This document shows, in pieces, positions 44,750-56,607 of a DNA stretch of 64,000 bases. Within the stretch, counting starts at the first letter, position 1, and each line of letters starts with the position of its first letter. The notes beneath the pieces were generated by a model that was not told where the DNA came from, made no database searches, and saw nothing but the letters and a program-made list of their open reading frames with translations. The position numbers and the translations under genes are program-made. The DNA comes from Adineta ricciae (Eukaryota > Rotifera > Eurotatoria > Adinetida > Adinetidae), in contig CAJNOJ010000231.1 in assembly GCA_905250025.1 (NCBI GenBank), forward strand, positions 100,836 through 164,835. Reading direction: 5' to 3'.

Positions 44750-46297
44750 TTAGCTACTTTTTATATAACGAAGTTGTACGCAAAGACCACATAAAACCAC
44801 CCCAGCATTTTCTTTCGTATACCACTCGAGTTCCTTGTTATCAAAATGAGGATATAGTTTTAAATCCCGTGCGCCGACCGTTTCTTGACCGATCTTGTAC
44901 GAGCCAGGACGTTGGCGGCATTGAAATACAAATCGCATGCCGATACGTATGCGTGATCGATGTGGATGGCTGACGATGAACTGTTGTGCATAAGCAGGAT
45001 GTGATGAATAACGGATAGACGGTGAAGTGAAGACTTGATTAATATCAAATTCTTCATCGCTACCAGTATAGAGATTTTTCCGGCGAACCATTTTTGGAAT
45101 GTGACCTGATCGGACGCCTATGGATGTACCGCCTAAAGCTACGTCGCCCGGCTTGAGTAATTGGAGACCACCGCGAAATATAGGTTCTAAGTTACTTGCT
45201 GTGGTTCCATGATAGGAAGCATGCCATTTTCTAAATATATCATTACTTTCCGCAAAACCTTCGTGTACTTTCAAACCGAGTCGCATCCATCCCACAGGAA
45301 GTACATAGCGAGAAGGGGGATCACCGCGACTATAGAGCACCCTATTACCTGATTTTCTATGACATGACTCACAAAAACACATATCACCCGATGGGTTGAA
45401 AAAAGAGCGATGTAAGTTGAATTTAGCTGCGATCAGTTGACGCACTAGGTCAGCTGGACAGCTGTCATCCCATTCACCATCCACCTTACCAGCAGCTACC
45501 GCTGCGTTCATGCCGGGTAGTGCTTTATTACGAGCAAGTAGCGGAACAATTATATCATCCCAACCATAATAGTCAGTCATACCGTAAAAACCAGCTTCGG
45601 TGAGCGAAATATTTTTCTCAAGTGCAGCTAACATAGCTTGTGTTGATTCTTTTAGCCATGGTTTTTTTTCACTCCAGTCTTCTATACGCTTTATTCCACA
45701 AAGCCACCGTAAAGATATCATTGATTGAGTGACAGTAATTGCATTTGTAATTTCCAGATAATGGTGTAAATATTTTTCTGGATCGTCTTCAAAATACTCT
45801 TCAAACTCGTCATGGTTTGGGAGACACACAGTGACTAAACGATTCTGGCGAATAAGAGATGCTATGATGGATAGCATCTGCGGATAATCTTCTTTTAAAC
45901 ATACTCCGGAGCCATATGACACATCAAAATTAAATGGTGTGCAGAGGCATGGTGGAGCTTTACATAGATCGTGAAGATAGGGGATTATCAAATGTAGAAT
46001 TTCACCATCGCACTCAATGGAAACTCCCTCTAATCTCTGCACAAATTCGTCACTAAATATGGCGCTCCAGAATTCTGTATCATTTGCATTGATATTTGTA
46101 CCATTCACTTCTACAGCGTCGTTTATGCGAAAACGATCTGGATCACTCGTAGGAGAATATTTGTTGCTAGTGATTCGAGATAAAACAGATGGTCGATATG
46201 TATAAGCGTTCCTGAAGTCCCAGGCGAAAGAACCATCGGATTTAGCAAAATTTCGAACTTTTGCTTTACCACGAGAAGAACTAACAGTAGACGCCAT
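44750..46297 (-). CDS. PARP-like fold protein with Cys cluster (NEURL4 C-terminal-like), haplotype X
   Basis: 515 residues in one exon. The ATG at 46297 is preceded by CTCTTTTAG-A, a possible splice acceptor. Residues about 70-285 are leucine-rich (LAALEKNISLTEAGFYG, IIVPLLARNKALP). About 300-345 has a Cys/His group (CFCESCHRKSG) and GDPPSRYVLPVGWMRLGL. About 355-515 has YHGTTASNLEPIFRGGL, then FTSPSIRYSSHPAYAQQF and ENAGVVLCGLCVQLR. The HGT...N...I..G and S..Y..HPAYA pair resembles the first two catalytic motifs of PARP-type ADP-ribosyltransferases. The block order also recalls the NEURL4 C-terminus. The third catalytic position cannot be assigned, so activity is uncertain. Confidence 0.6.
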   Translation of the reverse strand: MASTVSSSRGKAKVRNFAKSDGSFAWDFRNAYTYRPSVLSRITSNKYSPTSDPDRFRINDAVEVNGTNINANDTEFWSAIFSDEFVQRLEGVSIECDGEILHLIIPYLHDLCKAPPCLCTPFNFDVSYGSGVCLKEDYPQMLSIIASLIRQNRLVTVCLPNHDEFEEYFEDDPEKYLHHYLEITNAITVTQSMISLRWLCGIKRIEDWSEKKPWLKESTQAMLAALEKNISLTEAGFYGMTDYYGWDDIIVPLLARNKALPGMNAAVAAGKVDGEWDDSCPADLVRQLIAAKFNLHRSFFNPSGDMCFCESCHRKSGNRVLYSRGDPPSRYVLPVGWMRLGLKVHEGFAESNDIFRKWHASYHGTTASNLEPIFRGGLQLLKPGDVALGGTSIGVRSGHIPKMVRRKNLYTGSDEEFDINQVFTSPSIRYSSHPAYAQQFIVSHPHRSRIRIGMRFVFQCRQRPGSYKIGQETVGARDLKLYPHFDNKELEWYTKENAGVVLCGLCVQLRYIKSS

Positions 46298-47163
46298 TCT
46301 AAAAGAGCAAATAAGGAAATACAAAACAATCTTTCATTCGCGAACACGAATATCAATCTATCATAAAAATAATATAAGTATGTCTATATAAAGCTTTTCT
46401 CATGTACGTATATGATTTATACTTATAACTTTTACGATCAATAGCTTAAAAACACATTACTCGAAACTTATCGCTAAAATCAGACGCATTTCTACATGAA
46501 AAAGAACATGTGATGAAACACGCATATGTCACACAAGTGTTTTTCTCTTATTCGCAATACTGTATGTTTTCGTCGATGACTTCTTTTGTTATTTATTTAT
46601 TCAAAAAGCGAAGTAGAAACACCGAAAAACGTTCTCTGATAACAGTTTATCATGTTTTTATCTAACCTAAATGGTAAATGTAACATCTATAAATCTTGTT
46701 GCTGCTTGGATGAGAAGATATCAACGATTGGTGCACAAGCACATCTCATATATGTATATCACCGAAAACATAGATGAAAACTAGTGAAAGTTTCGTTTTT
46801 ACTGACTTAATTATTATTACCGCATAAAAATACTTCTTTTGCTGCAATCAACAACGAGGATATGATGGTGAGTTGTGGGTGTGAGATAGAGTGTATATCC
46901 TTTTTGCTTATCTGATCTGTACTTTGATACATTATAATTAGCTCACCGTCAGCTTATACTTCCGTTTCATGTTTCAACATTCGGTCATTATCTTGCTGTT
47001 GAGTTTATGTGGAGTTAGGGTTTATGAGATTTTCGAAACGATGAAGCATCATATTAATGTTTAACACTTGGATTAGTCCTTTAAGATGGTCTGTATGAGT
47101 CAACAATACTAGGAAGCAATTATCAGTGTTGTACTGTATTTTACATTTCTATCGAATGTGATG
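46298..47163. other. Intergenic (X), no gene
   Basis: Aligned with 61985-62896 of Y. Y has an extra ~60 bp near 62630-62690. No conserved frame. Confidence 0.5.
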
Positions 47164-47682
47164 TATATGTCGTAGGCCAATGTAAGATTCAGGCCAATCC
47201 AGGATTGGCCTAGGCTATTCTCAGATCCTGGTTTGGCCTGATTTAAACTAGGATTAACTTAAAAATTTTGGATCAAAACTCATTTTTTTGCCTGAAGCCA
47301 ATGGCAGATTACGCATCAAATAGTTTTAAGGTTTCATGATATACTACCATTATCTATATCAGCGAGTTTCATATCACTGTGGGATGCACGGAAGATGTTA
47401 GAAGCGTTGACTTCTGAACGTACAAGTTCTGCAGAAAACTGCCGATAACTTTTTAACTAAACAATTTTGTGTCGGAATCGATAGTATACATCGAAAAGAT
47501 ATCTACTTAGCTACAGCATTCGAATAGTGAAAAGAAAATCGGAAAATACCATAGGGTTCAAAAACGAACTTTAATCCAAGATTTTGAGTTAATCCTAATT
47601 TAGACTAGGCCAAACCAGGATCTGAGAATAGCCTAGGCCAATCCTGGATTGGCCTGAATCTTACATTGGCCTACGACATATA
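47164..47682. mobile_element. 511 bp MITE-like element with 72 bp perfect terminal inverted repeats
   Basis: The element spans 47168-47678. Its first 72 bp (TGTCGTAGGCCAATGTAAGA...) are the exact reverse complement of its last 72 bp (47607-47678), with imperfect pairing for about 40 bp more. Flanking TATA at 47164-47167 and 47679-47682 is a 4 bp target-site duplication. Removing the element plus one TATA recreates the empty Y site near 62896-62906 (GATGTATATGTGTG). Inside each arm is a nested near-palindrome, AGGCCAATCC-A-GGATTGGCCT. There is no open frame, so it is non-autonomous. The superfamily cannot be set from this alone. Confidence 0.9.
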
Positions 47683-49446
47683 TGTGTGTATCTTAAGTAT
47701 CGATGATTTATTCATTTTGTATTTTTCATAATTCTTTCCGTTCTTATATTTCGATGCTATGACTTAATAATTATATCATTATTTTCGTAACTTGAAAGGA
47801 AAATCTTTATCATGCAATATTTTCTTCGAGTTAAATGATCGGACATCAATATTCAATGAAAGAACAAAACAAAATCAATAATTTAGTAGGCAGATGTTTC
47901 TTAGATACGAGTCACTTTAGTCATGAGATTATTTCTATTTTTGTGCCAGACACACAATCAGTCCTTCTTCGTGTATGGGCTATAAGCAGCGATGTTCACA
48001 AATGAAGGTCAGAAATTGATCACGACTAATACTATTACTACCAACTATAAGCGAAATGGAATCGAGTTCAATTGAAGCTATTTATGTCTACATATGATAG
48101 TTTTACTTTTCTTTTTCTAAACCGCATCTGTTGTTCTGAATGTATTTTAGTACACTCAATATTGTCAATCAGTAATAGATGGTAAATACAGTGGAGAATA
48201 CGAATAAAAGAAAATCGATTTATGACAATGATTGACCATAATCATCAGTTGTTATCTTTTATTGCACTGTTTACATAGTTCGAAATTTATCAAATAACAT
48301 TTGCGGAACAGTTTGACAAGAATTGAATTGGCAATGTACGTTAAATCGAACAAGAATTGATTTCGTATTTATCCACGTTTGTTGTTACTGTCATTATAAT
48401 TGTAAATTATATTTTAATTGATCTTGCTATTGAGTCATGATTGAATATGTGCTATACAAGCATTGTCTACAGAATTGGCAATATATACATAAAATTTTCT
48501 TCAAAGAAACCAAAGCAGTCATTTCACCACTTATGGAAAACTGAATTTTAATCTTATGGCGAAATATCGCTGAATGTTTATTTTGTGATCGAATCACGTG
48601 TGTTTGCTGCATCGACTTGCATAAGTTTGGAAATTTTCAAGTGTATAACCGTTTTCATACAAATATTTCTTTCTTCTCTAGTGTTTTAAGCACTAAAAAC
48701 CGAATGTTTGTCTTTTAGAATGAGTAATGCCTATAAATCACTCACCAGGACGTTGGAATAAACCTTTTTATCCATTCTCTGATTGGATTATATAAACGAG
48801 ACAGAACGAAAACAGTAACTGTGATATCGAATGAATAGTTAAGGCCTTCCTGTTTACTTTAGTTATTCTAATCATTGCAAAATGTTCTCGTAGAATCTGT
48901 TCCTTATAAAACAAAACTCTTTCTCATAGTACCAATACTACCATCATCATCATAGTTATTCGTATGTATACGTCGCAGCAATGACTAGAATCCACTTTTG
49001 TCTGAATGAAAATAGTATAGATTAAGACCTTTCGAGAGATTATTAAAAGCGAAGTAGTTGACATAAAATTCGGATGTAGGTAGAAATATTTTGGGGTTAA
49101 ATTTCTGTACGTTATGAAACTCATCAGAAAAAGTTCTACTGATTAACGCATTCGTATAGATATATTTTTTTTAATTCAGGCCATGAAAGCTCGAAGTACA
49201 ATTCGATAGTATGTTCGGAATGGTTTCTGAAGATATTGATTTTCAGTTCACCTCACTGGAGTGACATGTTACCCATACAGATTGACGCTTACTCTCAAAA
49301 ACAAATTATATTACTCTTCATGAGAATTTCATTCTGTTCTTTACACGCAAACACTAAAGATTAGATAACAGATCGTATTCAGTGGTGTTTTTTTTGTCAA
49401 AAGCGAATCAAAACCTACATGTTGTCTCTTTTCTTCTTTGTAGACA
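47683..49446. other. Intergenic (X); collinearity with Y ends near 48620
   Basis: No gene is seen. It matches 62907-63722 of Y up to about 48620, including a ~150 bp stretch (about 47835-47985) missing in Y. From 48621 on there is no Y match. The last bases before the ATG at 49447 (TTTTCTTCTTTGTAG-ACA) form a strong splice acceptor. Confidence 0.5.
49430..49443 (+). promoter_or_regulatory. Splice acceptor 3 nt before the start codon
   Basis: TTTCTTCTTTGTAG then ACA-ATG. It suggests spliced-leader trans-splicing or a 5' UTR intron for the ankyrin gene. Confidence 0.45.
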
Positions 49447-51666
49447 ATGAGTGGTACGCTGTTCTATGATGAGCTTATAAAAACTTGTAAAACAATACTA
49501 GTTCATGTTCAATCGACTCTGAACAAGGTGAAAGAATCTATCAAAGAGAATGATGGTGAACCAGAATTAAATGCAAGCTCATCGCTTGTAACTGTTTGCA
49601 ATCCCGACGAGTTCGATTTATTCTCGCCATCCGAGAAGGTCAATGTATTATTTACAGAGGCTGCCCAAGATGTACAAAAACTCGTTAGCCAATTGCGGCA
49701 CGAGTTTAATTACGACCAAGTTACATACAATTATTTCTTAGATTTTCTCTATGAGTTTCATTTTGTTGACGATCGATTCGTTGAACCATTTAGCGTAGAT
49801 ATTCTTTCGATATTTGAACAAAAATTACCAGTTTTTATTCAATCCATCGAAGCTTTCAACGGAGCAGAAAAAGGAGACATCACTATGGTTAAGACATTTC
49901 TTACGGAAGATCCATTCTCTAAAGATCGACCTTTATTACATGGATATACATTACTATATGTGGCAACGGCGAACAATCATCTAGACGTGATTAAATATTT
50001 AATTGAAGAAGCTAAATGTTCAGTGAATGCTCAAAATCAAAACGATAAATGTACAGATGTTGATACAGCTTTGCATGCGGCGTGTATCAAAGGACATGCA
50101 GACATAGTTCGTTACCTTCTTAGTCAAGGTGCAAACTGCTACATAGAAAATAAAAATAAGGAAACACCCACCATGATTGCCAACAATTATGCTGACTTGC
50201 ACAAAATCTTCAGCGATCATCTTGTTCTTGATTACACGGGAAAATGCGCTAAGAGAATTGATTTACCAACAATGACAATCCAGAATAAGTTATTATCAAT
50301 TAATTACGATTTAAAATCTTTGCAGCCGGTCTGCGTTTGGGAATTTAAACTATTACATGAACAAAATTGGCAGTACTTTGATGAAAACGAATCTGGACAA
50401 TTGAATACCAGTTTACGTGATAAATCTGATACAAACATCAATGTGAGTCGTCACGACGGAGCATATTCTGTGTCAATGATGAAATTTCTCGTGGAAGACG
50501 GCACAGACCAGAATGTCAAATGGATTCGTTGTCGTGGATCAAATCTATACAATTTCGATGTTCAATGTCTCTGGCAAATGATGCTTATTTCGCATCCCTC
50601 TGTGTCTAAAGAATCGCACAAAGAAGCAAAAACGAAACCTGTCGATATACCAGCATTATTCGATTCGAATCAATTGCGATACCGTCTTAATTCCTGGTAC
50701 AACGCAGATGACATCACTGGCAACTTATTCGACGATGCGATCGATCAACGTGTTCGATACTGTATTATCAATACGCGTCTGTTTGGAAAAATTCATGTAA
50801 ATTTGGAATTGTTTTCTTTCAACGATGAGACGAAAACGATTCAGGGGTATATTCGATGGATACCAAAGTTTGTTAATGTTGACTCGAGAACAAAACGTAT
50901 CAAACCAATTGATAATTTTCAAACAACTACTTTTCAAAATGACCCTCCGATACCTTTACGAAACAAACTCCTTCGCGAGCTTTCATCGACTCTTACTACA
51001 AGTAATGATTTGAGTGACATTACTGAGTATAATGTTGCAGCAGACGACCTGATGGCTGACGTTCCAGATCGTTTCATTGACAATGCTACAGAAGATAAAG
51101 AGGAAGAGATTGAAAGCACACAAATGTCAGTTGTAGTGCCTACCACGGACGTGGAACTGAATGCTAATAGTGACGACGAAACAAGTCACGACGTTAGTGA
51201 AACAACTGATTCATCACTAGTGGAAAATCTTCAGAATAATATTCGAGAAACGCGCCAGAATTTGGATCGTGAGCTTGCTCGGATAAAGCAATATGATCAA
51301 ATCGTTGAACGCGAACGTACTTTATTAAAAGATCTGGAAAGTAAGAAAAAGGACATTGAAACAAAAGAATCTTTAATCCGGCAATTGTGCGACTCGCTAT
51401 CAAATCCACCAATATCGGAAGACTTTCTGATGCTACAGAACGAGTATGACAAACAAGAGAAGATTTTTAAATCGGCAATGAACGAAATGGATCAGATCAA
51501 ACAGCGTTGCCGAGAACTGGAACAAAATCTTAAAAATGAACAGACTCAAGTCCAACTACTTAAAAGTCACCGTCAAGCGGAAATCCAAGCTGAAAAGGAT
51601 TTGATGATAACAACATATCATATACCGGGAACGGAATATGTTCAATTGCAAGCGACCATGGTTGAG
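49447..51666 (+). CDS. Ankyrin-repeat, WWE-like, coiled-coil protein (3' end missing)
   Basis: 740 codons, no stop before the contig end at 51667. N-terminal helical region (1-135); two to three ankyrin repeats (about 139-258; GYTLLYVATANNHLDVIKYL, DTALHAACIKGHADIVRYLL). A WWE-like domain follows (about 295-372): VWEFKLLHEQNWQYFDE, then DGAYSVSMMKFL and WIRCRGSN. An unassigned domain (about 395-520), an acidic linker, and a coiled coil (about 590-720, NIRETRQNLDRELARIKQYD and ELEQNLKNEQTQ) complete it. WWE domains bind ADP-ribose chains or ubiquitin-system proteins. The missing C-terminus may hold a RING, PARP or other catalytic part. It is the only clearly plus-strand intact gene. Confidence 0.7.
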
Positions 51667-51667
51667 N
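51667..51667. other. Single-N contig join, haplotype X to Y
   Basis: A plus-strand ankyrin frame is joined to minus-strand giant-gene sequence, and 51668 corresponds to 36821. The sides are not neighbours. Confidence 0.85.
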
Positions 51668-52585
51668 TTTATTCAGTCGACGAAGAATTTTTCGTATAGC
51701 ATGAACAAGCAAATCCATCGATGACTCTTTGGTGTAAATCATATCAGTTAAAAAATGTGTTATCAATAGTTTGTAAACAAGAATTCCATGTTTTCCTAAA
51801 CGTTTTGTTAAGATCGTTTCGAATACAACTTTCGTCGTCAGCCATAGACCTGAACGTCGGAAAGGTAATGCACCATTGTTCCATCGAATCTGATCACGAA
51901 ATTTCTTCGTAAATTCAATCGTATGCTTGCAGCTATTATCTAATGTAACGTTTGGAAATTGTTGAATGTACCATTGTGTAACATAATGAGAGAAAGGAAC
52001 GTCACGAGAGATTTTGTAGGATTTCGAGTATTCAATTGGATTTTTCATAAAGTCGAGTAGTAATTCACAATGAGCGGTCGAAGTGAGGCAAGAACGCTCG
52101 GAAAGACGGTAAACATTCACCGGAAAACAAGCTTGATGTGATTGCAGCGACGAACTAATTTTCTCAGTTGGTAACGAGACTTGCCAAGACGATATTGACG
52201 GTTGATGACTATTATTTTCATCAATCTCAATCAGAATGGCAGCATTTTGGGCATGAAAATATAGTGGAAGGAAATCACCGGGGTGTAATTGCTCAAATGT
52301 CGATTTGAGATTCGTTATTGAAAGATTTTTCTGTAGCAAATGCCATCGTTGTGTACAAGTGATTAAAGTTTCGATTATAGGCGAGATGATCTGATCATTG
52401 TCGATTGTACACGACGTTAAAAACCTCGACATACATTCGAGTATCACATATTCGTATCGGTGATTCGATTGAAGACAGAAATCTGCATCTGACGATGAAG
52501 GTAGGTGATATGGAAGGAATAAATGAGTCAATATTGACTCGTTCATTTCTCGTAACTGTTGATTAGTATTCTGACCGTGTGTCAT
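51668..52585 (-). CDS. Giant DUF6606/DUF3638 protein, N-terminus (haplotype Y)
   Basis: 306 codons from the ATG at 52585. They align with 37738-36821 of X with about 5 per cent residue changes by eye (for example SAIEQLHPSD versus STFEQLHPGD) and no indel. The motif FRRSGLWLTTKVVFETILTKRLG is kept. The 125 nt between this end and 34065 are missing. Adding them makes the Y gene, to its last known base, exactly as long as X (8227 nt). Confidence 0.86.
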
Positions 52586-53358
52586 ATCTATTGAAATCTT
52601 TTAAAAGAAAATATCAAGTATGTGATCACGACAGTTGCAAGTTAATAAAGATCATCGTTAAGAAAAGACAACAAAACGAACAGGTACGATGCATTTATCA
52701 AATACGATCTAAAAGACGAAAGGGAATAAATAAAAAACACAAGAGATTTTTCTCTTCTGTTAATCCGACATCGGATATTTCATTCACAAGTATATTGGAA
52801 AATATGAGTGGTTGAGAAGCGTCAATTTTTATTCGATCTTGACTGAAGCAAAAGAACAGCCAACGACGAAATTTTTCGTAAGAAGAAAAGAGGGCGCAAC
52901 ATGTTCTATCTATCGATTTTTTTTATCAAAGCGTTGGCTTGTTATTCATGATAAAATCAGTGCACTTTGCTTTCAAATCGTACGGAAGTGAAAAGCAATA
53001 TGGTCTTCATTATTTTGTATACGCATGTGAGCGTCTGTTTCGTTGCCATCATTTCAAATGCTCTTCGCGATATTGGAACATACTGTATCAACTAATACGC
53101 CAACAAAAAAAAGTTGGAGCAGTACGGGCTTCACTTCTTTTACTGCTTTTCATCCGCTCTTCGGCATCTCCATCAAATGTACTAGACAACGAATACCGCT
53201 ACTGTGGTTCATAGATTCACAGCAGAATATTCAGCAATATTTAGCTTGTCAACTTTCGTCTTGTAGAGCTTTATTTAAAAATGCTTGTAAAATTTCTCTA
53301 GCATGGGTCGAAACTATTGTCATACCGCACATTCTTCTTTGATACTGATACATGTTAA
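52586..53358. other. Intergenic between giant gene and GPCR (Y)
   Basis: Counterpart of 37739-38512. The plus-strand frame 53043-53342 is open here (99 residues, DSQQNIQQYLACQLSSCRAL) but interrupted in X. Not identified. Confidence 0.4.
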
Positions 53359-54255
53359 TTAAATCGCTACGGCCGTGATTAGATTCATTTTGACGTGTAA
53401 TCTTTTCAGTATGGCCGCTTTGAGTGGTTCTGTAAACAGGAGGAGAGTAATCATCATCATTGGCAATGACATGTCAACACAAGCAAAAGCGATGCGAAGA
53501 TAGTATTCAGGAGGATCAACAAAAAACGCCATAAAACTGAACACTGCATAGGGAAAACCAATGACTACTATGATCAACACAATAATAACGATGCGTCGGA
53601 TCATTTTCAATTCCCGTTCTGCACGATACACAAGATTGGTTGATGATACTTGCTTGTTTAGTTTTCTTACGTATTGAACGACTTTCGTGTAAGCACCCAT
53701 AATCAACGATATGGGAATACCATAAATACACAAAGCTGTATAAACTCCATAGAACGAAAATCCAAGAGGCATTTGACATATTTGATTGGCAACATTATAT
53801 TTAAGCTGACCGGTATAGAGAATTGGAATGGCATAAGAAAAAGAAAATATCCATACAGTACCGATGAGAATTAGTTGAAATTTGGCTGTTTGATAGTACA
53901 GATGTGTTGGATGGATCACGATCATGAACCGATAGAATGCTTGCAGTAAAAAGCAATAGTTCTGTAAAGAATAACCAACATAACTGACGTAACCTTGTAC
54001 AATGCATATTATGTGTTCCGACTCCTTCCGTTCAAGATCATTTTTTAGGGTAAATAGAGCCATACCGAACAAATCACTGCTGAATAGAAGTTCAGCTAAA
54101 CAAGAATTAGCAATCAATAGCATTGAAACTTTATGGAACAATCGATCAGTAATAATTATAACTAGGAACGTAATGGCAAGTATGATGACGAGAAGAACGC
54201 AGATAATCATGAAAATATCCATGGGAATAAACCATGATTCGACCTTCGATGCCAT
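53359..54255 (-). CDS. Seven-transmembrane rhodopsin-like receptor, haplotype Y
   Basis: 298 residues, the same length as the X receptor, with about a dozen substitutions, mostly within helices (G to S in LLFSSDLFG, I to V in TM6) or at the C-terminus (KMNLITAVAI). All seven helices, the TM3 Cys and the YRF/GFPY variants are kept. Frame and length conservation indicate that both alleles are maintained. Confidence 0.82.
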   Translation of the reverse strand: MASKVESWFIPMDIFMIICVLLVIILAITFLVIIITDRLFHKVSMLLIANSCLAELLFSSDLFGMALFTLKNDLERKESEHIICIVQGYVSYVGYSLQNYCFLLQAFYRFMIVIHPTHLYYQTAKFQLILIGTVWIFSFSYAIPILYTGQLKYNVANQICQMPLGFSFYGVYTALCIYGIPISLIMGAYTKVVQYVRKLNKQVSSTNLVYRAERELKMIRRIVIIVLIIVVIGFPYAVFSFMAFFVDPPEYYLRIAFACVDMSLPMMMITLLLFTEPLKAAILKRLHVKMNLITAVAI

Positions 54256-55499
54256 TTATATATTTTCTCCAACTGTTAGAGAGTATACACGCTGAAGATG
54301 TTTCACACGGACAGAAACAAAAAATTACTTGGAACACGGGAAAATCTGAATTGGCATTTCAATTAAATCTGAAAAAAGAAAATATGTCTGCTTCATCCAA
54401 TGCACGCTGTTATCTACAGCACCTGTTTAATATTATTCGAACTTTAATGTCGATAAAAAAGCACGTTTGTTTTCAAGTAATATACTTAAACTAAACTGCG
54501 TCATGTCCTTGATCACAACCAACATGCAAAATAACTTTATTAATTGCAATAATTTCTTCTAGTTAAACTCTTGCGGAAGACGAAGTGTTCTGTGTCGTGT
54601 CTCTACGGCTGTTCACTTACATATATAGCAACAAAGTTGTTGACTTTTTATTCTTGCAATGCGCATATGCCGCTTCTAAAATAATATGCAATCATATTTT
54701 GGATGTTGCATAGACTAAGACAGTAATCTATCGGTTCAAGTTAATTCGAGATATAATTGTGTTTTCCATATGATAATTCTAGCTGATTGGCATTAAACGT
54801 TTGCCGTATAATTAGCTTTTCTTCACTGTTCATCTGATAGTAGAAACCTTCCAGACATATTAGTACCGAATGACGCCATCAACAACGTCTCAAGACAATA
54901 ACAGTTTTCGTTATTACGTGTAAAGTTTATCCTACAGCTACTCTTTTTTTAAACCTCTTAGATTTAATGAACGTCTATCGACGTCAGAGAGTATTTTTCA
55001 AAGAAAGCAACGAAAGATACGTTTATCTGCGTACATACAGATTCTGTCGGTTCCTACAAGATAACTCCTTTGCATTCCCTGCGCGCTTTCATTCATCTTG
55101 TAAACCAGACGCATGATTTGAGAAGATTTTGATTCGACGCATGGGATCTCTTATTATCGATAAAGTAACATTCGACGGGTTAAAGATGTGGAAGAGTTCA
55201 GTAAAAGTGGCATACAGAGTTATAGCATTGATGGGCATGAAAACAGCAAGGAAAGTAGTGGCTAGGATGGCATTTGATTGCATGCAGAGAAGTTCCTATC
55301 ACAAATCAAAATGGATGATATTATCACTATTTAGGAAATCTTTTTGATAGAGAACAGCAACTGTATATTCAGTGATTCTCTCTTGCGAGCTGTAGTTAAT
55401 TATGAAAGAGAACAGACAAATAGATATATTTATCAAAACGTTGATATTAGTTTTCTTGTTACTGTTCCAGAGGTAAGCGGAGTAGTCGTTGTCTTTTTT
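54256..55499. other. Intergenic (Y), longer than X
   Basis: Includes about 450 bp (54757-55207) and about 165 bp (55348-55512) that X lacks. A minus-strand hydrophobic frame at 55089-55283 (SNAILATTFLAVFMPINAIT) is the only hint of coding. Confidence 0.4.
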
Positions 55500-56590
55500 G
55501 TTGATGATAAAGCAGGATTTCAGATGTTGAATACCCAGAATGTTGGATCATTGCTCAGTACCGATTCGGGACCTTTGTTTATACTACTATCCATACCTAA
55601 AATCTGATAAGAATATAATAGAATTTGAAAATGTAGCAAATCCATATGACCTACTATTGTCGAAAATAACATAATAGAAATGGCCAGGAATTCATGGGGC
55701 GACAGAAAAACGAACGACAACAGTTCGAAGGTAGATACAAGCACCGTTACGTGTTGGGCGGTTGATAGAGATCGATGCTAAAAAACCGAGACAAGGTTTT
55801 TATCAAAATGAAAAACAGGAGCATAGATCATACTTTCGATAGAGAAGACTGTTTGACTTTGAAATACAGTATTGATTGGAGAAGCCGCGACCCTTGGACT
55901 ATCGTTGGTCTGATAACATCAAATGACTTGAATTTAACAAGAAATGTAATACACCATTGATTCGATTGAGTTTGAGCATTATCGGTGGCACCCATACAAA
56001 CGCCTTTTGGACCATATTGACTAGCAGTTGAAACCATTGAAGAGTAATGAAGTAGATACAGCTAGGAATGAAATATAGAAGAAACAAAGTTTGCGACCTC
56101 GGCATGTAGTAACCAGTGCTTGGGCTTTGAATTGAACTATTCATCGCACCGACTGGGACACTGGATAACAAAGTCGATAGTACTCTTCCCAGAGCATTTC
56201 ACTTGGGCAACGACAGTTTCGCTGATATTGTCACCAGGCATAACACCAACGGAAGTTACAAGAAAACGAGAGGAGTAATCTTGTATTAAATCACACAATC
56301 AATTACCTCGAATCGGTCCATTACCAATGATAGACGGTACTGGAGCCGAACAACTGGTTGGTGGAGTATAACTATAGACGAGAAATTGAAGTGGAACAGA
56401 GCTCATAGATGTATTGGCTAGTAATGCTTTGCTGTTAAAGAAATCTTCGATTTCTAACGACACCTTCACCCTCAAGATGGTTGATTACAAACTACTATAC
56501 CTTGTGACGACGACAACGATGGAGATTGAAAAGAAATATGTTCGTGCATTTCGTGAATTCGTTTGATTCATGACGGAATCATCTGATGAG
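55500..56590 (-). pseudogene. Decayed extracellular-repeat protein gene, haplotype Y
   Basis: Fuller than the X copy. Blocks in order: SLEIEDFFNSKALLANTSMS, SVPLQFLVYSYTPPTSCSAP and VPSIIGNGPIRG, then VTSVGVMPGDNISETVVAQV, SSIQSPSTGYYM, and ASQYGPKGVCMGATDNAQTQ followed by SNQWCITFLV. A stop follows GPIRG and several frame changes occur; some could be introns, but not all. The Cys pattern and VVAQ.KC resemble extracellular adhesion or hyalin-type repeats. The substitution of Tyr by Trp in QWCITF also suggests relaxed constraint. Confidence 0.5.
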
Positions 56591-56607
56591 TTTCTATTTC
56601 TAAATAG

